Shown: one piece after another, positions 1-11,172 of the stretch
Layout: each line of letters opens with the position of its first letter
How positions within the stretch are numbered: position 1 is the stretch's first letter
Assembly: GCA_963737365.1 (NCBI GenBank)
Contig: CAVTSD010000001.1
Span: 868,001 to 932,000 of the forward strand
Length of the DNA: 64,000 nucleotides
Source: Roseiarcus sp963737365
Lineage (GTDB): Bacteria; Pseudomonadota; Alphaproteobacteria; Rhizobiales; Beijerinckiaceae
Direction: 5' to 3'
Made by a program: the position numbers and the translations under genes
Notes under the pieces: generated by a model
The model's database searches: none
The model's input: only the letters and a program-made list of their open reading frames with translations
Told to the model about the DNA's origin: nothing

Positions 1-2033
<2,033 letters not shown>

Positions 2034-2087
2034 CGCGGCGTCTCCGTCATTCCGCGGCCCAGGGCGCCGGGTATCGAATATTGTCGA

Positions 2088-2108
2088 CCACCCCGTTATG
2101 CGGGGTGG
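2088..2108. promoter_or_regulatory. Perfect 8-bp stem hairpin between dnaG and rpoD
   Basis: CCACCCCG and CGGGGTGG flank a 5-nt loop. The hairpin lies 95 bp after the dnaG stop and 55 bp before the rpoD start. No T-run follows on the coding strand, so it is not a textbook intrinsic terminator. It could be an RNA-processing or attenuation structure between two cotranscribed genes. Confidence 0.4.
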
Positions 2109-2202
2109 CCGCAAAAGCTAACGCAGTCGAGCTAAGACTTCGCTCACCGCCGCGTCCTGCTCAAACCCGCCATCCCGATCTCTTGCGCCGGGGCCGTTCG
2201 GG

Positions 2203-4122
2203 TCAGATCGCGGACGATATGCGTCCGGATTGATCTCCAAAACCATCGATGGCTGCTTCCGCGTCGGCAAGGTCAGCCAAATTCGCTTTGATATCGAGCA
2301 GTCGGGCAAGATTAAGCTCGTTTGGCTCCGTTGCAAGCAACCGCTCCGCGAGCTTCAGGTCCCTATTTAACGCGCCAGCCCGCCGATGCAAGGCCAAGCT
2401 TTGCCTCAGCACCTGATCGGCGTCCGCAGGCGACGCCTCCGGCCGCATGCACCACCAATTCGGCATCTTTGCGGCCAAGCCCAAAATCCGCTCGCAAGCT
2501 GGCCCATGACCGGCGTCTGTCAGCCATTCGGCAAGCGTCGCGGACGAGATCAGCGCGTCGACTGGGGCGCCGAGCAGCGCGTCCCGCAATGCGCTGACTC
2601 CAGCGCCGATGAATTCGGTCTCCGCCAGCTCTTCGCACCGGCTCTCGATCAGCGCTGGATGGCCAAGCGCAATCGAAAGGATCATGACCTCGCGCGCCGG
2701 CAGGCGAGAACTTCGGCCGAGCTTGCTCTGCGGGACCAAGGGCGTTTCGGCGACGCCTACGCGTGGGCCGCGCGCGGGAAAAGGCCCGCCGCGCCGAGGG
2801 ACGAAGGCTTGTTTCGCAGCTCGCGTAGCCCCGCGCCGGGCGGTCGCGTTCGTCGCCGAAGAACGCCGAAAGGCGACGCTTCACATCGGCCTGGTAGTGC
2901 CGGCGAAGGGTCTCGTCGGCGATCTTTCCAACCGTCTCGCCAAGTCGCCGCTCGAGCGCCGCTCGCTGCTCGGGCGTATCGAAACGCTCGCCGTCAGTCT
3001 CGCGCATGAACAGCATGTCGGCGAGCGGCCGCGGGTCCTTGAGGTGTTCGGCTATCGCCGCAGGCCCGCTCTGGCGAATGAGATCGTCTGGATCCTGACC
3101 CTCCGGAAGCAGCGCGAAGCGCAGGCTCTTGCCCGCGCCAATGAGCGGCAGCGCTGTCTCGATGGCGCGAAACGCCGCCCGGCGCCCCGCGCTGTCACCG
3201 TCGAAACACAGGATCGGCTCGCTCGCCATCGCCCATAGCAATGCGCATTGATCGGGCGTGAGCGCCGTGCCGAGCGGCGCGACAACATTGGGAAACCCGC
3301 CCTCGCTCACCGAGATCACATCAATATAGCCCTCGACCACGACAATCGCGCCGGCGTCGTGCGCGGCTTTGCGGGCGCGGTGATGATTGAACAACAGCGC
3401 TCCCTTGTGGAAAAGCGCGGTCTCCGGGGAATTGAGGTATTTTGCCTTGGCGCCGGCCTCCATCGCCCGCCCGCCGAAGGCGATGACGCGACCGGCGCGG
3501 TCGTGGATCGGAAACATCACCCGATCGCGAAACCGGTCATAAGGAACGGCGATGTCTTCTCCGTGGACGAGCAGGCCCGCTTCGATCATCGCCTCGACGC
3601 CCACGCCTTGGGCGGCCAATCCGTCGCGCAGCGCAAAGCGCTCGGGCGAGGCATAGCCGAGACCAAAGCGCTGTTGCACCGGGGGCGCCGAGGCCGCGAT
3701 CGGCCAGATAGCCGCGCGCTTTGGCGCCGATCGGCTGCTGGAGGTTCCCTTCGAACAGCCGCGCCGCCATCGCCATGACGTCGATCAGGCTCGCGCGCTT
3801 CTTGTCTTGAACTGCCTCAGCCGCACTGAGACGCGGCATCGGCAAGACCGGCCATGCCGGCGAGCCTTTCGACGGCTTCGGGGAATGTCAGGCCTTCGGT
3901 CTCCATCAAAAATGCGAAGGCATCGCCATGTTTGCCGGACGAGAAGTCGTGAAAGAAGCCCTTCTGGTCGTTGACGAAGAACGAGGGCGTCTTCTCCGCG
4001 CCGAACGGCGACAAGCCCCGCCATTCGCGCCCTTCCTTGCGCAATTTGACGCGTGTCCCCGCCACCTCCGACACCGGCAGGCGGGCCCTGATCTCGTCGA
4101 GAAATTCGGGCGGGAACTTCAT
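2203..4122 (-). CDS. dnaG: DNA primase DnaG, broken by three apparent single-base insertions
   Basis: Primase that makes RNA primers for DnaB-coupled replication. The protein reads in pieces: ATG 4122 (MKFPPEFLDEIRARLPVSEV) into a CHC2-like domain; a frame change near 3838-3850; another at a run of five G at 3681-3685, entering PVQQRFGLGYASPERF; then the Toprim domain (VVVEGYIDVISV, CFDGDSAGRRAA); then a third change near the CCCC at 2829-2832 into the C-terminal DnaB-binding region ending at 2203. Removing one base at each point gives exactly 639 codons (638 aa), normal for the family. The zinc ligands of the CHC2 finger are replaced (SPFG for CPFH, HDFSS for HCFGC). As the gene is essential, sequence error is the likelier explanation. 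Confidence 0.9.
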
Positions 4123-4206
4123 GGAGACCAGATTGGCTTACGCTTAGGCTTTGGCAAGGCGGGGCGCGCGTTGTCCCCCGCTTTCACAAGCGGCTCGCCC
4201 GATTGT

Positions 4207-4668
4207 TTAGCGAACCGGCCGCGGATTCAGAAGAGCGCTCGGAACGTCGGTATGGGTGAAATCATCGCCCACGAAGAGAAGCGCCTCGCTCCGGGCCTGC
4301 GCATGAGCGTATGCAAAACAGTCGCCGAAGTTAAGATCAGCCTTATGACCGACGACCTTGCCGAAGCGGGCGGCGGCCTCGACCGCCTTGCGTGCGAGAT
4401 AAGGAGACACGGCGGGCTCTTCAGCTTGGAGCGCTTCGCAGAACTTGACGACCGCCGCGAGCGCCGTGGCGATATCCTCGGCCGTGACGGCGCGCTCTCG
4501 TCCGATGCGGGCTCTCGCCAGCCCTAGCGTCGACTCGAAAATCGTCATCGGTGGGACCGCGAATGGACCGCCGTGATGTTTCAACGCTTGCACGACCTCA
4601 GGTCCTTTGGACTCCTCGGCGAGAACCGCGATGATGGCGGAAGCATCGACGACCACTACAGGCCCCAC
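4207..4668 (-). CDS. vapC: VapC-type PIN-domain ribonuclease toxin
   Basis: Toxin of a type II toxin-antitoxin pair, predicted to be a Mg-dependent endoribonuclease. The 153-aa protein starts MGPVVVVDASAIIAVL with the first PIN acidic residue (VDAS), has a conserved Glu (TIFESTLGL, about residue 45) and a C-terminal cluster (LNFGDCFAYAHA, then GDDF) that fits the PIN active site. It overlaps the upstream antitoxin gene by 13 bp, the usual arrangement for translational coupling. The RNA target cannot be predicted from sequence. Confidence 0.92.
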   Translation of the reverse strand: MGPVVVVDASAIIAVLAEESKGPEVVQALKHHGGPFAVPPMTIFESTLGLARARIGRERAVTAEDIATALAAVVKFCEALQAEEPAVSPYLARKAVEAAARFGKVVGHKADLNFGDCFAYAHAQARSEALLFVGDDFTHTDVPSALLNPRPVR

Positions 4669-4895
4669 ATTTCGTCGCTGAACGTTTTCTGATTGAAGGG
4701 ATCGTCATTGCGGCCGATCTGCCGCGCGATAGCGATCGCGGACTCGAGTTCCGGGACCAAAAGCTCGCGGCGCGCTTCTTCGATTGCGCGCTCGAGCGCC
4801 TTCCACACAGCCTCAGTCTTGGACGCAGCCTTCGTGAGCGCTCGTAGCTCCTCGGCCATCTCCGCAATCCTCGGATCCTTGATGTAAAGTGGCAT
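4656..4895 (-). CDS. vapB: VapB-type antitoxin (PSK/Rv0623-like transcription factor)
   Basis: Antitoxin of 79 aa expected to neutralise the adjacent VapC and autorepress the operon. It starts MPLYIKDPRIAEMAEELRAL and continues SKTEAVWKALERAIEE, the typical ribbon-helix-helix-like N-terminus of PSK/VapB antitoxins, followed by a toxin-wrapping tail ending DEMWGL. The start codon directly abuts a GGGATATCCC palindrome, leaving no Shine-Dalgarno sequence, so translation may be leaderless-like or weak and coupled to operator occupancy. Confidence 0.9.
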   Translation of the reverse strand: MPLYIKDPRIAEMAEELRALTKAASKTEAVWKALERAIEEARRELLVPELESAIAIARQIGRNDDPFNQKTFSDEMWGL

Positions 4896-4945
4896 GGGAT
4901 ATCCCGGACAGATATTTAGATATTCTCATGGGATATCCCTGTCAA
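4896..4945 (-). promoter_or_regulatory. vapBC promoter with two identical palindromic operators
   Basis: On the minus strand a perfect -35 TTGACA (4940-4945) is followed by a 17-bp spacer and a weak -10 TATCTA (4917-4922). The perfect palindrome GGGATATCCC occurs twice: at 4930-4939, inside the spacer directly after the -35, and at 4896-4905, directly before the vapB ATG. Centres are 34 bp apart. Such paired palindromes are the expected binding sites of a VapB-VapC complex; the role is inferred. Confidence 0.8.
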
Positions 4946-4997
4946 CGCATGGCGTGCTATTTCTGCGGTAGAAGAATTGGCCGCATCATATGCAAGC

Positions 4998-6033
4998 CTA
5001 CCCCTTCGTCGGCGCGGCCGCGTCCAGAAGCTTCGCCGACTTCAGGTCCGACCACAGGCTCGCCGGGATCTCGACCGAGGCGTCGTTAACGTTCGACTTG
5101 ACCTCCTCGGGCTTCACGGCGCCAAGGACGACGGTGACGACGGCGGGATGGCCGAGCGCGAATTGAATCGCGACCTGGCGCAAGGTGACCCTGTGCTGTT
5201 GGCAGATGTCTTCGATCGCCTTCACCTTGTCGAGAACCGCCTTCGGAGCGTCCGTGTAGTCGTACTTCGCGTTCGGACCGGATCCCGTCGCCAGAATGCC
5301 GGAATTGAACACGCCCGCGAGCATCACGCCCATATTCTTCTCGAGCGCAAGCGGCAGGAACTCGGGCAGGCCCGTCTGGTCGATCAGAGTATAACGTCCG
5401 GCCATCATGGCCACGTCGAAATCGCCAGCCTTGGCGAATTTGACGCAGGTGGCGGCGTCGTTGATGCCAAACCCGATGGCCTTGATGACCTTTTCATTGC
5501 GCAGCTTGTCGAGCGCGCGATAGCAGCCCTCCATCGCCTCCTTGAAGCGCACGGGCGCTTCTTCATTGCCGTGCGTCCAAGGGTCGCAATCATGGATGAG
5601 GACGATGTCGAGCCGATCGAGCCCGGTGCGCAAGAGAGAATGCTCAAGCGAGCGCATCGCGCCGTCGTAGGAATAATCGAAGTGAGGCGCGTGCGGATGC
5701 CCTCCCGCGAAGCCGGGCGACACCACGTCGCTGCGGGGCTTTGGCGGCTTGGTGAAGGGATCCATGATGCGGCCGATCTTGGTCGAGACCAGGATCTCGT
5801 CGCGCTTTGCGCGCCTAAGCCCCGCGCCCATCCGCGCTTCCGCAAGCCCGTTGCCGTAATGGGGCGACGAGTTCGAACACTTTGACGCCGCTCGCGAGCG
5901 CTTGCTCGATCGTCGCGATCGACGTTTTTTCGTCGAGCAACTCATAGAAATCGCCGAGCGGGCCGGTGCCCTCGCCGACGACAGAGAACGTCAGCCCCTC
6001 GCCGTTCCGAGCCTTTATGCGTCGCGTTTCCAT
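4998..6033 (-). CDS. Aldo/keto reductase, D-threo-aldose 1-dehydrogenase-like, with one apparent frameshift
   Basis: NAD(P)-dependent oxidoreductase of the aldo/keto reductase superfamily, acting on a sugar or small carbonyl substrate. The best start is ATG 6033 (METRRIKARNGEGLTFSVV), which has GGAGGAAAC just upstream. The first frame runs to IEQALASGVKVFEL; the rest reads in another frame from SPHYGNGLAEARMG, with the catalytic Tyr, a Lys (LVSTKIGR) and a His (VLIHDCD). The switch is near 5871-5885, next to a run of four G. Removing one base gives 345 codons, normal length. The residue expected to be the catalytic Asp, beside the shift, reads as Glu. It could be a genuine pseudogene. Confidence 0.82.
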
Positions 6034-6207
6034 GTTTCCTCCAGAATGTCCCGTCGCCTGGCGCGCCCGTGCTGCGGACGGCGGCATGTTTCATGAGCGG
6101 AAGGGTAACGCAAGCCGCGAAGCCGTGAAAGACAGCCGCCGGGTCGGCGCCCTTCGGCTACGAAAGAGCAAACACTCTGAGCGCCTGTTTCGGCGTGGAG
6201 CCGACCT

Positions 6208-7152
6208 CTATCGCCTGCCTCTCGACCGCGGCTTCATCACGCCAAAATCGGCGGCCCGCAATAGGAACACTTCGCCCGACGTGTCTTCGGTGTCGAGCCA
6301 GACGAACGGCAAATGCGGGAACTCCAACTCGAGCAGCTGGCGCCCGCCGCCCACCTCGCAGACGAGCGCGCCTTCCGCCGTCAAGCGCTTGGGCGCTTCG
6401 CTCAGGATCCGGCGCACGATGTCGAGCCCATCCGCGCCGCCCGCATGCGCAAGCCTCGGCTCGGCCGCATATTCGGGCGGAAAGTCCGCGATCGCCGCCG
6501 CGTCGACATAAGGCGGATTGGTCAGGATCAAGTCGAAGCGCGCGTCCTCGACCGGAGCGAACAGATCCCCCTGCTTCAGCGCGATGCGGTCCTTTAGGCC
6601 GTGCTTCTCTAGGTTGCGCGCGGCCACCTCGAGCGCGCCCGGCGAAAGATCCACTGCCTCGACGCGCGCGTTGGGGAAGACACGCGCGGCGAGGACGGCC
6701 AGCGAACCGCCGCCCGTGCAGAGGTCGAGCACGGAGGCGATCGTCTCTGGGTTGCCGACGAGCGCGTTGTCGTCAGCGAACGCGGTCATCATCAATTCGC
6801 CGATCAGGCTGCGGGGCACGATGACGCGCTCATCGACGTAGAACGGCACGCCTTGGATGTAGGCGCGATTGACAAGGTAGGCGGCGGGCTTGCGCGTGGT
6901 TGCGCGCGCCTCGATTAGCTCCAAGAGCCGAATACGCTCCGAGCGAAGGAGTTTCGCGTCAAGAAATGGATCGAGCGTGTCGATCGGGAGGCCTAGGCCC
7001 TCGAGAACAAGAAAGGCTGCCTCATCGACCGCGGTCGTCGCGCCGTGGCCAAACGCGAGACCCGCCGAAAGAAAGCGACCGACCGCATAACGCAGCCAGT
7101 CCCGCGGGGTGAGGAACGTCTCGACCCGCTCGTCGAGCGGCGCCTCAGACAC
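6208..7152 (-). CDS. prmB: Ribosomal protein uL3 N5-glutamine methyltransferase PrmB
   Basis: SAM-dependent methyltransferase of the HemK/PrmB family, which methylates a glutamine side chain of ribosomal protein L3. The 314-aa protein has an N-terminal helical domain (to about residue 100), VDERVIVPRS preceding the core, a SAM-binding motif (LDLCTGGGSLAVLAA) and the family signature NPPY near residue 210. The N-terminal domain with KPAAYLVNRAYIQGVPFYVD favours PrmB over PrmC. The related DUF1674 or PrmC genes were not seen nearby. Confidence 0.93.
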   Translation of the reverse strand: MSEAPLDERVETFLTPRDWLRYAVGRFLSAGLAFGHGATTAVDEAAFLVLEGLGLPIDTLDPFLDAKLLRSERIRLLELIEARATTRKPAAYLVNRAYIQGVPFYVDERVIVPRSLIGELMMTAFADDNALVGNPETIASVLDLCTGGGSLAVLAARVFPNARVEAVDLSPGALEVAARNLEKHGLKDRIALKQGDLFAPVEDARFDLILTNPPYVDAAAIADFPPEYAAEPRLAHAGGADGLDIVRRILSEAPKRLTAEGALVCEVGGGRQLLELEFPHLPFVWLDTEDTSGEVFLLRAADFGVMKPRSRGRR

Positions 7153-7472
7153 AGGCGGGCCTCATGAGTCCCGTTTGCACGCGCGCAAGAAAGGCTTCCC
7201 TCGCTTGCCCTGTAAACGCTGGGCGCCGGCCTTTTACATTCATTCGGTCAACCTCTCGGACCGCTTGGCGAGGTCCTGCTTCGCGGCGGGCAGAGTTTCG
7301 GCGACGTCGTGATCGACGCGACGTCGCCAAAGGTCAAGACACGCTAACGCCTCGCTGCTTGCGACGGGCGGGCGGCGTACGCTGCAATGCAAAAAAAGGT
7401 TTGGGCTCCGCAAAAAAACGCTTATCTTATGTTGACGCGTGCGGGCATTACACCGGGATCGGCACCAACCTC
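7153..7472. promoter_or_regulatory. prmB-phaR intergenic region with possible PhaR operator
   Basis: A divergent promoter gap of 320 bp with no convincing gene. TGC-AAT-GCA at 7383-7391, inside an A-rich stretch, fits the TGC-N3-GCA core of known PhaR sites (CTGC-N3/4-GCAG described in Paracoccus). A plausible phaR promoter is TTGGGC with TATCTT 16 bp further on, near 7403-7430. PhaR repressors commonly autoregulate, so feedback here is plausible but unproven. Confidence 0.4.
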
Positions 7473-8066
7473 ATGGCTAATTCCACCCCGATTACAATCA
7501 AGAAATACGCCAATCGACGTCTGTATAATACCGCTTCGAGCGCCTATGTGACGCTGGCTGATTTGGCGAAGATGGTGAAGGCCGGCGAGGATTTCATTGT
7601 TTACGACGCGAAGACCAACGACGACATCACCCGTTCGGTCCTGACCCAGATCATTTTCGAGCAGGAGGGCATTGAGGGACAGTCGCTGTTGCCGACGACC
7701 TTTCTGCGCCAGCTGATCCGCTTTTACGGCGATAGCATGCAGGCAATCCTGCCGAGTTATCTGGAATTCTCGATCGACCGCTTTTCGGGCGAGCAACAGT
7801 CAATGCGCGAAGCGGCTAGCCGGATGTTCGGTCCGGAAGCCTTTTCCGCCAGCTCCTTCGCCGCCTTGCAGGAAATGACGAAAAAGAATTTTGCCGCTTT
7901 CAATCAAACGCTCGCTATGTTCTCTCCGTTCGCCGGCGCGGCTTTGACCCCGGACTTGGCGCCGAAGAAGCCGCATTCCGAGGAAGACATCGACCAATTG
8001 CGCAATCAGCTGTCCGACATGCAAAAGCGGCTCGAGTCCTTGGCCAAGAAGACCGAGACGCCTTAA
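7473..8066 (+). CDS. phaR: Polyhydroxyalkanoate synthesis repressor PhaR
   Basis: DNA- and PHA-granule-binding regulator that represses phasin and PHA-cycle genes until polymer accumulates. The 197-aa protein starts MANSTPITIKKYANRRLYNT, the diagnostic N-terminal DNA-binding domain, followed by ADLAKMVKAGEDFIVYDAKT and a PHB-accumulation domain (IIFEQEGIEGQSLLP). The C-terminus is predicted coiled coil (IDQLRNQLSDMQKRLES). ATG 7473 is chosen because family members start at this MAN/MAK motif. Its stop overlaps that of the convergent gloB by 4 bp. Confidence 0.95.
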   Translation: MANSTPITIKKYANRRLYNTASSAYVTLADLAKMVKAGEDFIVYDAKTNDDITRSVLTQIIFEQEGIEGQSLLPTTFLRQLIRFYGDSMQAILPSYLEFSIDRFSGEQQSMREAASRMFGPEAFSASSFAALQEMTKKNFAAFNQTLAMFSPFAGAALTPDLAPKKPHSEEDIDQLRNQLSDMQKRLESLAKKTETP

Positions 8067-8833
8067 AATCGGTCCTTGCGCGAGCGGAGCTCCCCGAACA
8101 CCGCCGCGGGCTCCGCACCGCCCATGCCGACCGCAGCCTGAATTGCCGGCTCCTCCACACGCAAAAACGGGTTCGCGGCAAGTTCGGCGCCAATCGTCGT
8201 CGGCACTGTTGGACGACGCTCGGCGCGCAGTTTCGCGATTTCCTCGATACGAGCCCTGAGAATCGAATTCTCAGGTTCGATGCTCATGGCGAACCGGCCA
8301 TTCGCCTGCGTGTATTCATGCCCGCAGTAGATTTGGGTCTCGCCGGGAAGCGCGGCGAGCTTGGCGAGCGAACTCCACATGACCGCCAGCGGCGTTTCGA
8401 ACACGCGTCCGCACCCGAGGGAGAACAGCGTGTCGCCGCAAAAGGCGACGGCTTCGTCCTCGAAATAATAGGCGATGTGGCCAAGCGTATGGCCCGGGGT
8501 TTCGATGACTTTCGCTCGCAGCGAACCGATCTTGGCCCAGTCCCCTTCCTTCACCTGGTGATCGAGGAAAGGAATTCGCGCCGCGTCCTTGGCCGGACCC
8601 CACACCTTTGCGTTCGGGAATTTCGCCCTGACGTCCGGAACGCCCTGAATGTGATCGGTGTGGTGATGCGTGATCAAGATGTCGGTTAGGCTCCAGCCGC
8701 GCTCCGCCAAGGCTGCGAGCGTCGGCCCCGCTTCCGGGACATCGATGCACCCGGTTGCGCCCGTCGTGGAATTGTGCACGAGGGCGCCGTAATTGTCCGT
8801 GAGACAAAGATACTGATGAACGCTCATGGTCAT
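8063..8833 (-). CDS. gloB: Hydroxyacylglutathione hydrolase (glyoxalase II)
   Basis: Metallo-beta-lactamase-fold enzyme that hydrolyses S-lactoylglutathione to lactate and glutathione, the second step of methylglyoxal detoxification. The metal motif THHHTDHIQG lies near residue 55-65, with further ligands in ETPGHTLGHIAYYF, FCGDTLFSLGCGR and IYCGHEYT; the C-terminal HAGH domain ends in ELRSRKDRF. ATG 8833 or ATG 8827 (MSVHQYLCL) are both possible starts; neither has a strong ribosome site. It diverges from the methyltransferase gene, an arrangement common in Hyphomicrobiales. Confidence 0.94.
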   Translation of the reverse strand: MTMSVHQYLCLTDNYGALVHNSTTGATGCIDVPEAGPTLAALAERGWSLTDILITHHHTDHIQGVPDVRAKFPNAKVWGPAKDAARIPFLDHQVKEGDWAKIGSLRAKVIETPGHTLGHIAYYFEDEAVAFCGDTLFSLGCGRVFETPLAVMWSSLAKLAALPGETQIYCGHEYTQANGRFAMSIEPENSILRARIEEIAKLRAERRPTVPTTIGAELAANPFLRVEEPAIQAAVGMGGAEPAAVFGELRSRKDRF

Positions 8834-9058
8834 GGTGCGTGGCTCGGTCAAGGGGGGCTGGGCTCGGCGGTTTCGTCTCGGCTTTCGAGACTCACGCCGC
8901 GCTTAAGCCCGACGCGCGTCCCGACCGCGGTCTTCTATACCCGCCCGGCCGTTCGCTGTCTCTCCTCCGCCCCTTTTCCTGCACGCGTTCCGCTCACCAT
9001 ACATTGCGAAAGGTTGGGCGCTCGTTCACAGTCATGGGCCCTCATCCGGCCGACTTCG

Positions 9059-9805
9059 ATGCCCCTCGACGTCCTCAACTTGCAGAGCTTCTATGGCTCG
9101 CCTCTCGGAGGCGTCGCCCGTAGGCTGATCGGACGCGTGGTCCGTGAACGGTGGGATAGCAGCGCCGGTCTCTCGATCGCCGCGGTCGGTTACGGCGCTC
9201 CCTATCTCGACCGATTTCGCGACGGCGCTAGCCGATGCCTGGCCTTGATGCCGGCCGAACAAGGCGTCGCGATCTGGCCTGAAGCCGGACGTTGCGCCGC
9301 CGCGCTTGTTGATGCGCAAATGTTGCCGCTGCCTGACGGGTCCATCGACCGGCTGTTAGTTGCCCACGCGCTCGAGGCGGCGGATCGACCGGACGCGCTC
9401 CTCGAAGAGCTCTGGCGCATCACCGCGCCGGAAGGGCGAATGATCGTCATCGTTCCCTCCCGCCGCGGCGTCTGGGCGCGGACGGACGGCACGCCTTACG
9501 GACAGGGCTTGCCGTACTCGAAATCCCAGCTTCGCGACCTGCTTCAGCGCGCGGACTTCTCGCCGATCTTCTGGGGTGAAGCGCTGCATGCGCCGCCGAT
9601 CAAGAGGCCCTTCTTGATGCGGTCCGCGACGACGATTGAGAGGCTCGGTGGAGCGATCGGGTTGCCTTTTGCTGGCGTCTACATTGTTGAGGCGATCAAG
9701 CAAGTCCGTCGCCCGGTCGAAGTTCGTAAAATCGCCCGAGCGCGATTGCCTCCGCTGAAACCTGCGCTTGCGCCGAGCGTCCAGCGCGAGCTGCGCTCCG
9801 ATTGA
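9059..9805 (+). CDS. Class I SAM-dependent methyltransferase, substrate unknown
   Basis: A 248-aa methyltransferase-like protein: MPLDVLNLQSFYGSPLGGVARRL, then a nucleotide-binding strand (IAAVGYGAPYLDRF), an acidic post-motif (LPLPDGSIDRLLVAHALE, about residue 90) and a C-terminal part with GLPYSKSQLRDLL. It resembles the methyltransferase that is regularly divergent from gloB in related genomes. The glycine-rich SAM loop is degenerate (VGYGAPY), so activity is not certain. ATG 9059 has no strong ribosome site, and an upstream non-ATG start cannot be excluded. Confidence 0.8.
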   Translation: MPLDVLNLQSFYGSPLGGVARRLIGRVVRERWDSSAGLSIAAVGYGAPYLDRFRDGASRCLALMPAEQGVAIWPEAGRCAAALVDAQMLPLPDGSIDRLLVAHALEAADRPDALLEELWRITAPEGRMIVIVPSRRGVWARTDGTPYGQGLPYSKSQLRDLLQRADFSPIFWGEALHAPPIKRPFLMRSATTIERLGGAIGLPFAGVYIVEAIKQVRRPVEVRKIARARLPPLKPALAPSVQRELRSD

Positions 9806-9888
9806 TGGTTCCTCGGTTTTCGGGTTGGCGCCGCCGGCGCGCCATGCTTTGAAGGCCGCGCGTCGACCTCCAACCAAGGCGAAACCCC

Positions 9889-10515
9889 ATGCCCGCTGAT
9901 CGTCTCCTCGTTCTGTTGCGCCATGGTCAGAGCGAATGGAACCTCAAGAACCTCTTCACCGGTTGGCGGGACGTCGATTTGAGCCCCGCGGGCGTCGAGG
10001 AAGCCAAGACCGCCGGGCGCCGCATGAAGGCGAAGGGACTCGCCTTCGATCTCGCCTTCACTTCCGCCCTCATCCGCGCTCAGCGCACGCTTGAACTCGC
10101 GCTCGCCGAAATGGGTCAGACGGGACTGCCTGAGAAGCGGGACCAGGCCCTCAACGAACGCGACTACGGCGATCTTGCCGGGCTCGATAAGGACGATGCG
10201 CGCAAGAAGTGGGGCGAAGAGCAGGTCCACATCTGGCGCCGGAGTTACGACATCAATCCGCCGGGCGGGGAAAGCCTGAAGGACACGGTGGCGCGGGCGC
10301 TTCCTTATTATTGCCAGAACATCCTTCCCCCTGTCCTCAACGGCAAGCGAGTGCTTGTTGCAGCGCATGGAAATAGCCTGCGGGCGCTGGTCATGGTTCT
10401 CGACCGGCTGACCCCGGAGACGATTCCAGCCATGGAGCTCGCGACCGGCGTTCCGCTTGTCTATCGGCTCAACGCCGATTCGACGGTCGCGAGCAAGGAG
10501 ATCCTGACCGCCTGA
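9889..10515 (+). CDS. gpmA: 2,3-bisphosphoglycerate-dependent phosphoglycerate mutase
   Basis: Glycolytic/gluconeogenic enzyme interconverting 3- and 2-phosphoglycerate. At 208 aa it matches the short bacterial dPGM form. The phospho-histidine motif LLRHGQSEWN is at residues 9-18, with FTGWRDVDLS, the substrate motif NERDYGDLAG near residue 90, and the second catalytic histidine in VAAHGNSLRA near residue 160. It lies 83 bp after the methyltransferase on the same strand and may share its transcript. Confidence 0.96.
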   Translation: MPADRLLVLLRHGQSEWNLKNLFTGWRDVDLSPAGVEEAKTAGRRMKAKGLAFDLAFTSALIRAQRTLELALAEMGQTGLPEKRDQALNERDYGDLAGLDKDDARKKWGEEQVHIWRRSYDINPPGGESLKDTVARALPYYCQNILPPVLNGKRVLVAAHGNSLRALVMVLDRLTPETIPAMELATGVPLVYRLNADSTVASKEILTA

Positions 10516-10603
10516 CGGGTAATTTTCCGTTAGCCTTAACGATTTGTGAAGGCGCGCGGCCTCATGTTGACCTCACGTGATTTGCGCTTCGCAGAGGTCG
10601 GCG

Positions 10604-11104
10604 ATGTTGGCGAAAGTTTCAGTCTTTGGGTTTGCTGCGATCGCCGCCTGCGCCGTTACACCCAGCGCGCAAGCCGGACAATATGAGTTTCTGGCCGCGC
10701 CGCAGATCAATCTGTCCCTGGTCTATCGCCTTGATAAGCTTTCGGGCGACGTCATCGCTTGCCAATTCGCACACAATCCGGGACGACCCGATGTGGGTCC
10801 GGGCGCCTTCGGCGTCACCTCCTGCTATCGCAGCGGCGACGGCGCGACCAAGCAGGACCCCGGCGACTATGGCCTCATCGCGACCCGCCACGAGCAGGAA
10901 GGCGGCGTGTTTCGCGTCGATTATCGCACCGGCGCGCTCAGCATTTGCTATCTTTATTTCCAGCGCGAGAAGCAGGGCGATCACGAAGCGGTTGCGGATC
11001 AGTATGTTGTATGCACGCCGCCATGGAAGCAGGCGACCTCCGTTCCCACTCGTTCCGGCGGCGCGGTCAGCGAATTGCCGGGCGCCGCTCCAACGCGGGA
11101 CTGA
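10604..11104 (+). CDS. Secreted hypothetical protein
   Basis: No function recognised. The 166-aa product starts MLAKVSVFGFAAIAACA and has a signal peptide with likely cleavage after AQA (SAQAGQYEF, about residue 24). The mature part has three cysteines (VIACQF, VTSCYR, SICYLYF) and a fourth in VVCTPPW, which could form periplasmic disulfides. ATG 10604 is preferred over an upstream ATG at 10577 because GAGGTCGGCG sits just before it and the signal peptide then starts normally. A GC-rich hairpin follows at 11173. Confidence 0.75.
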   Translation: MLAKVSVFGFAAIAACAVTPSAQAGQYEFLAAPQINLSLVYRLDKLSGDVIACQFAHNPGRPDVGPGAFGVTSCYRSGDGATKQDPGDYGLIATRHEQEGGVFRVDYRTGALSICYLYFQREKQGDHEAVADQYVVCTPPWKQATSVPTRSGGAVSELPGAAPTRD

Positions 11105-11172
11105 GCAGAGCCTGCGGTCGCCCGCGGCGACAGTCTTCTGCTTTTGGCTTTGCCGACCCCCGCATTCCGAGG

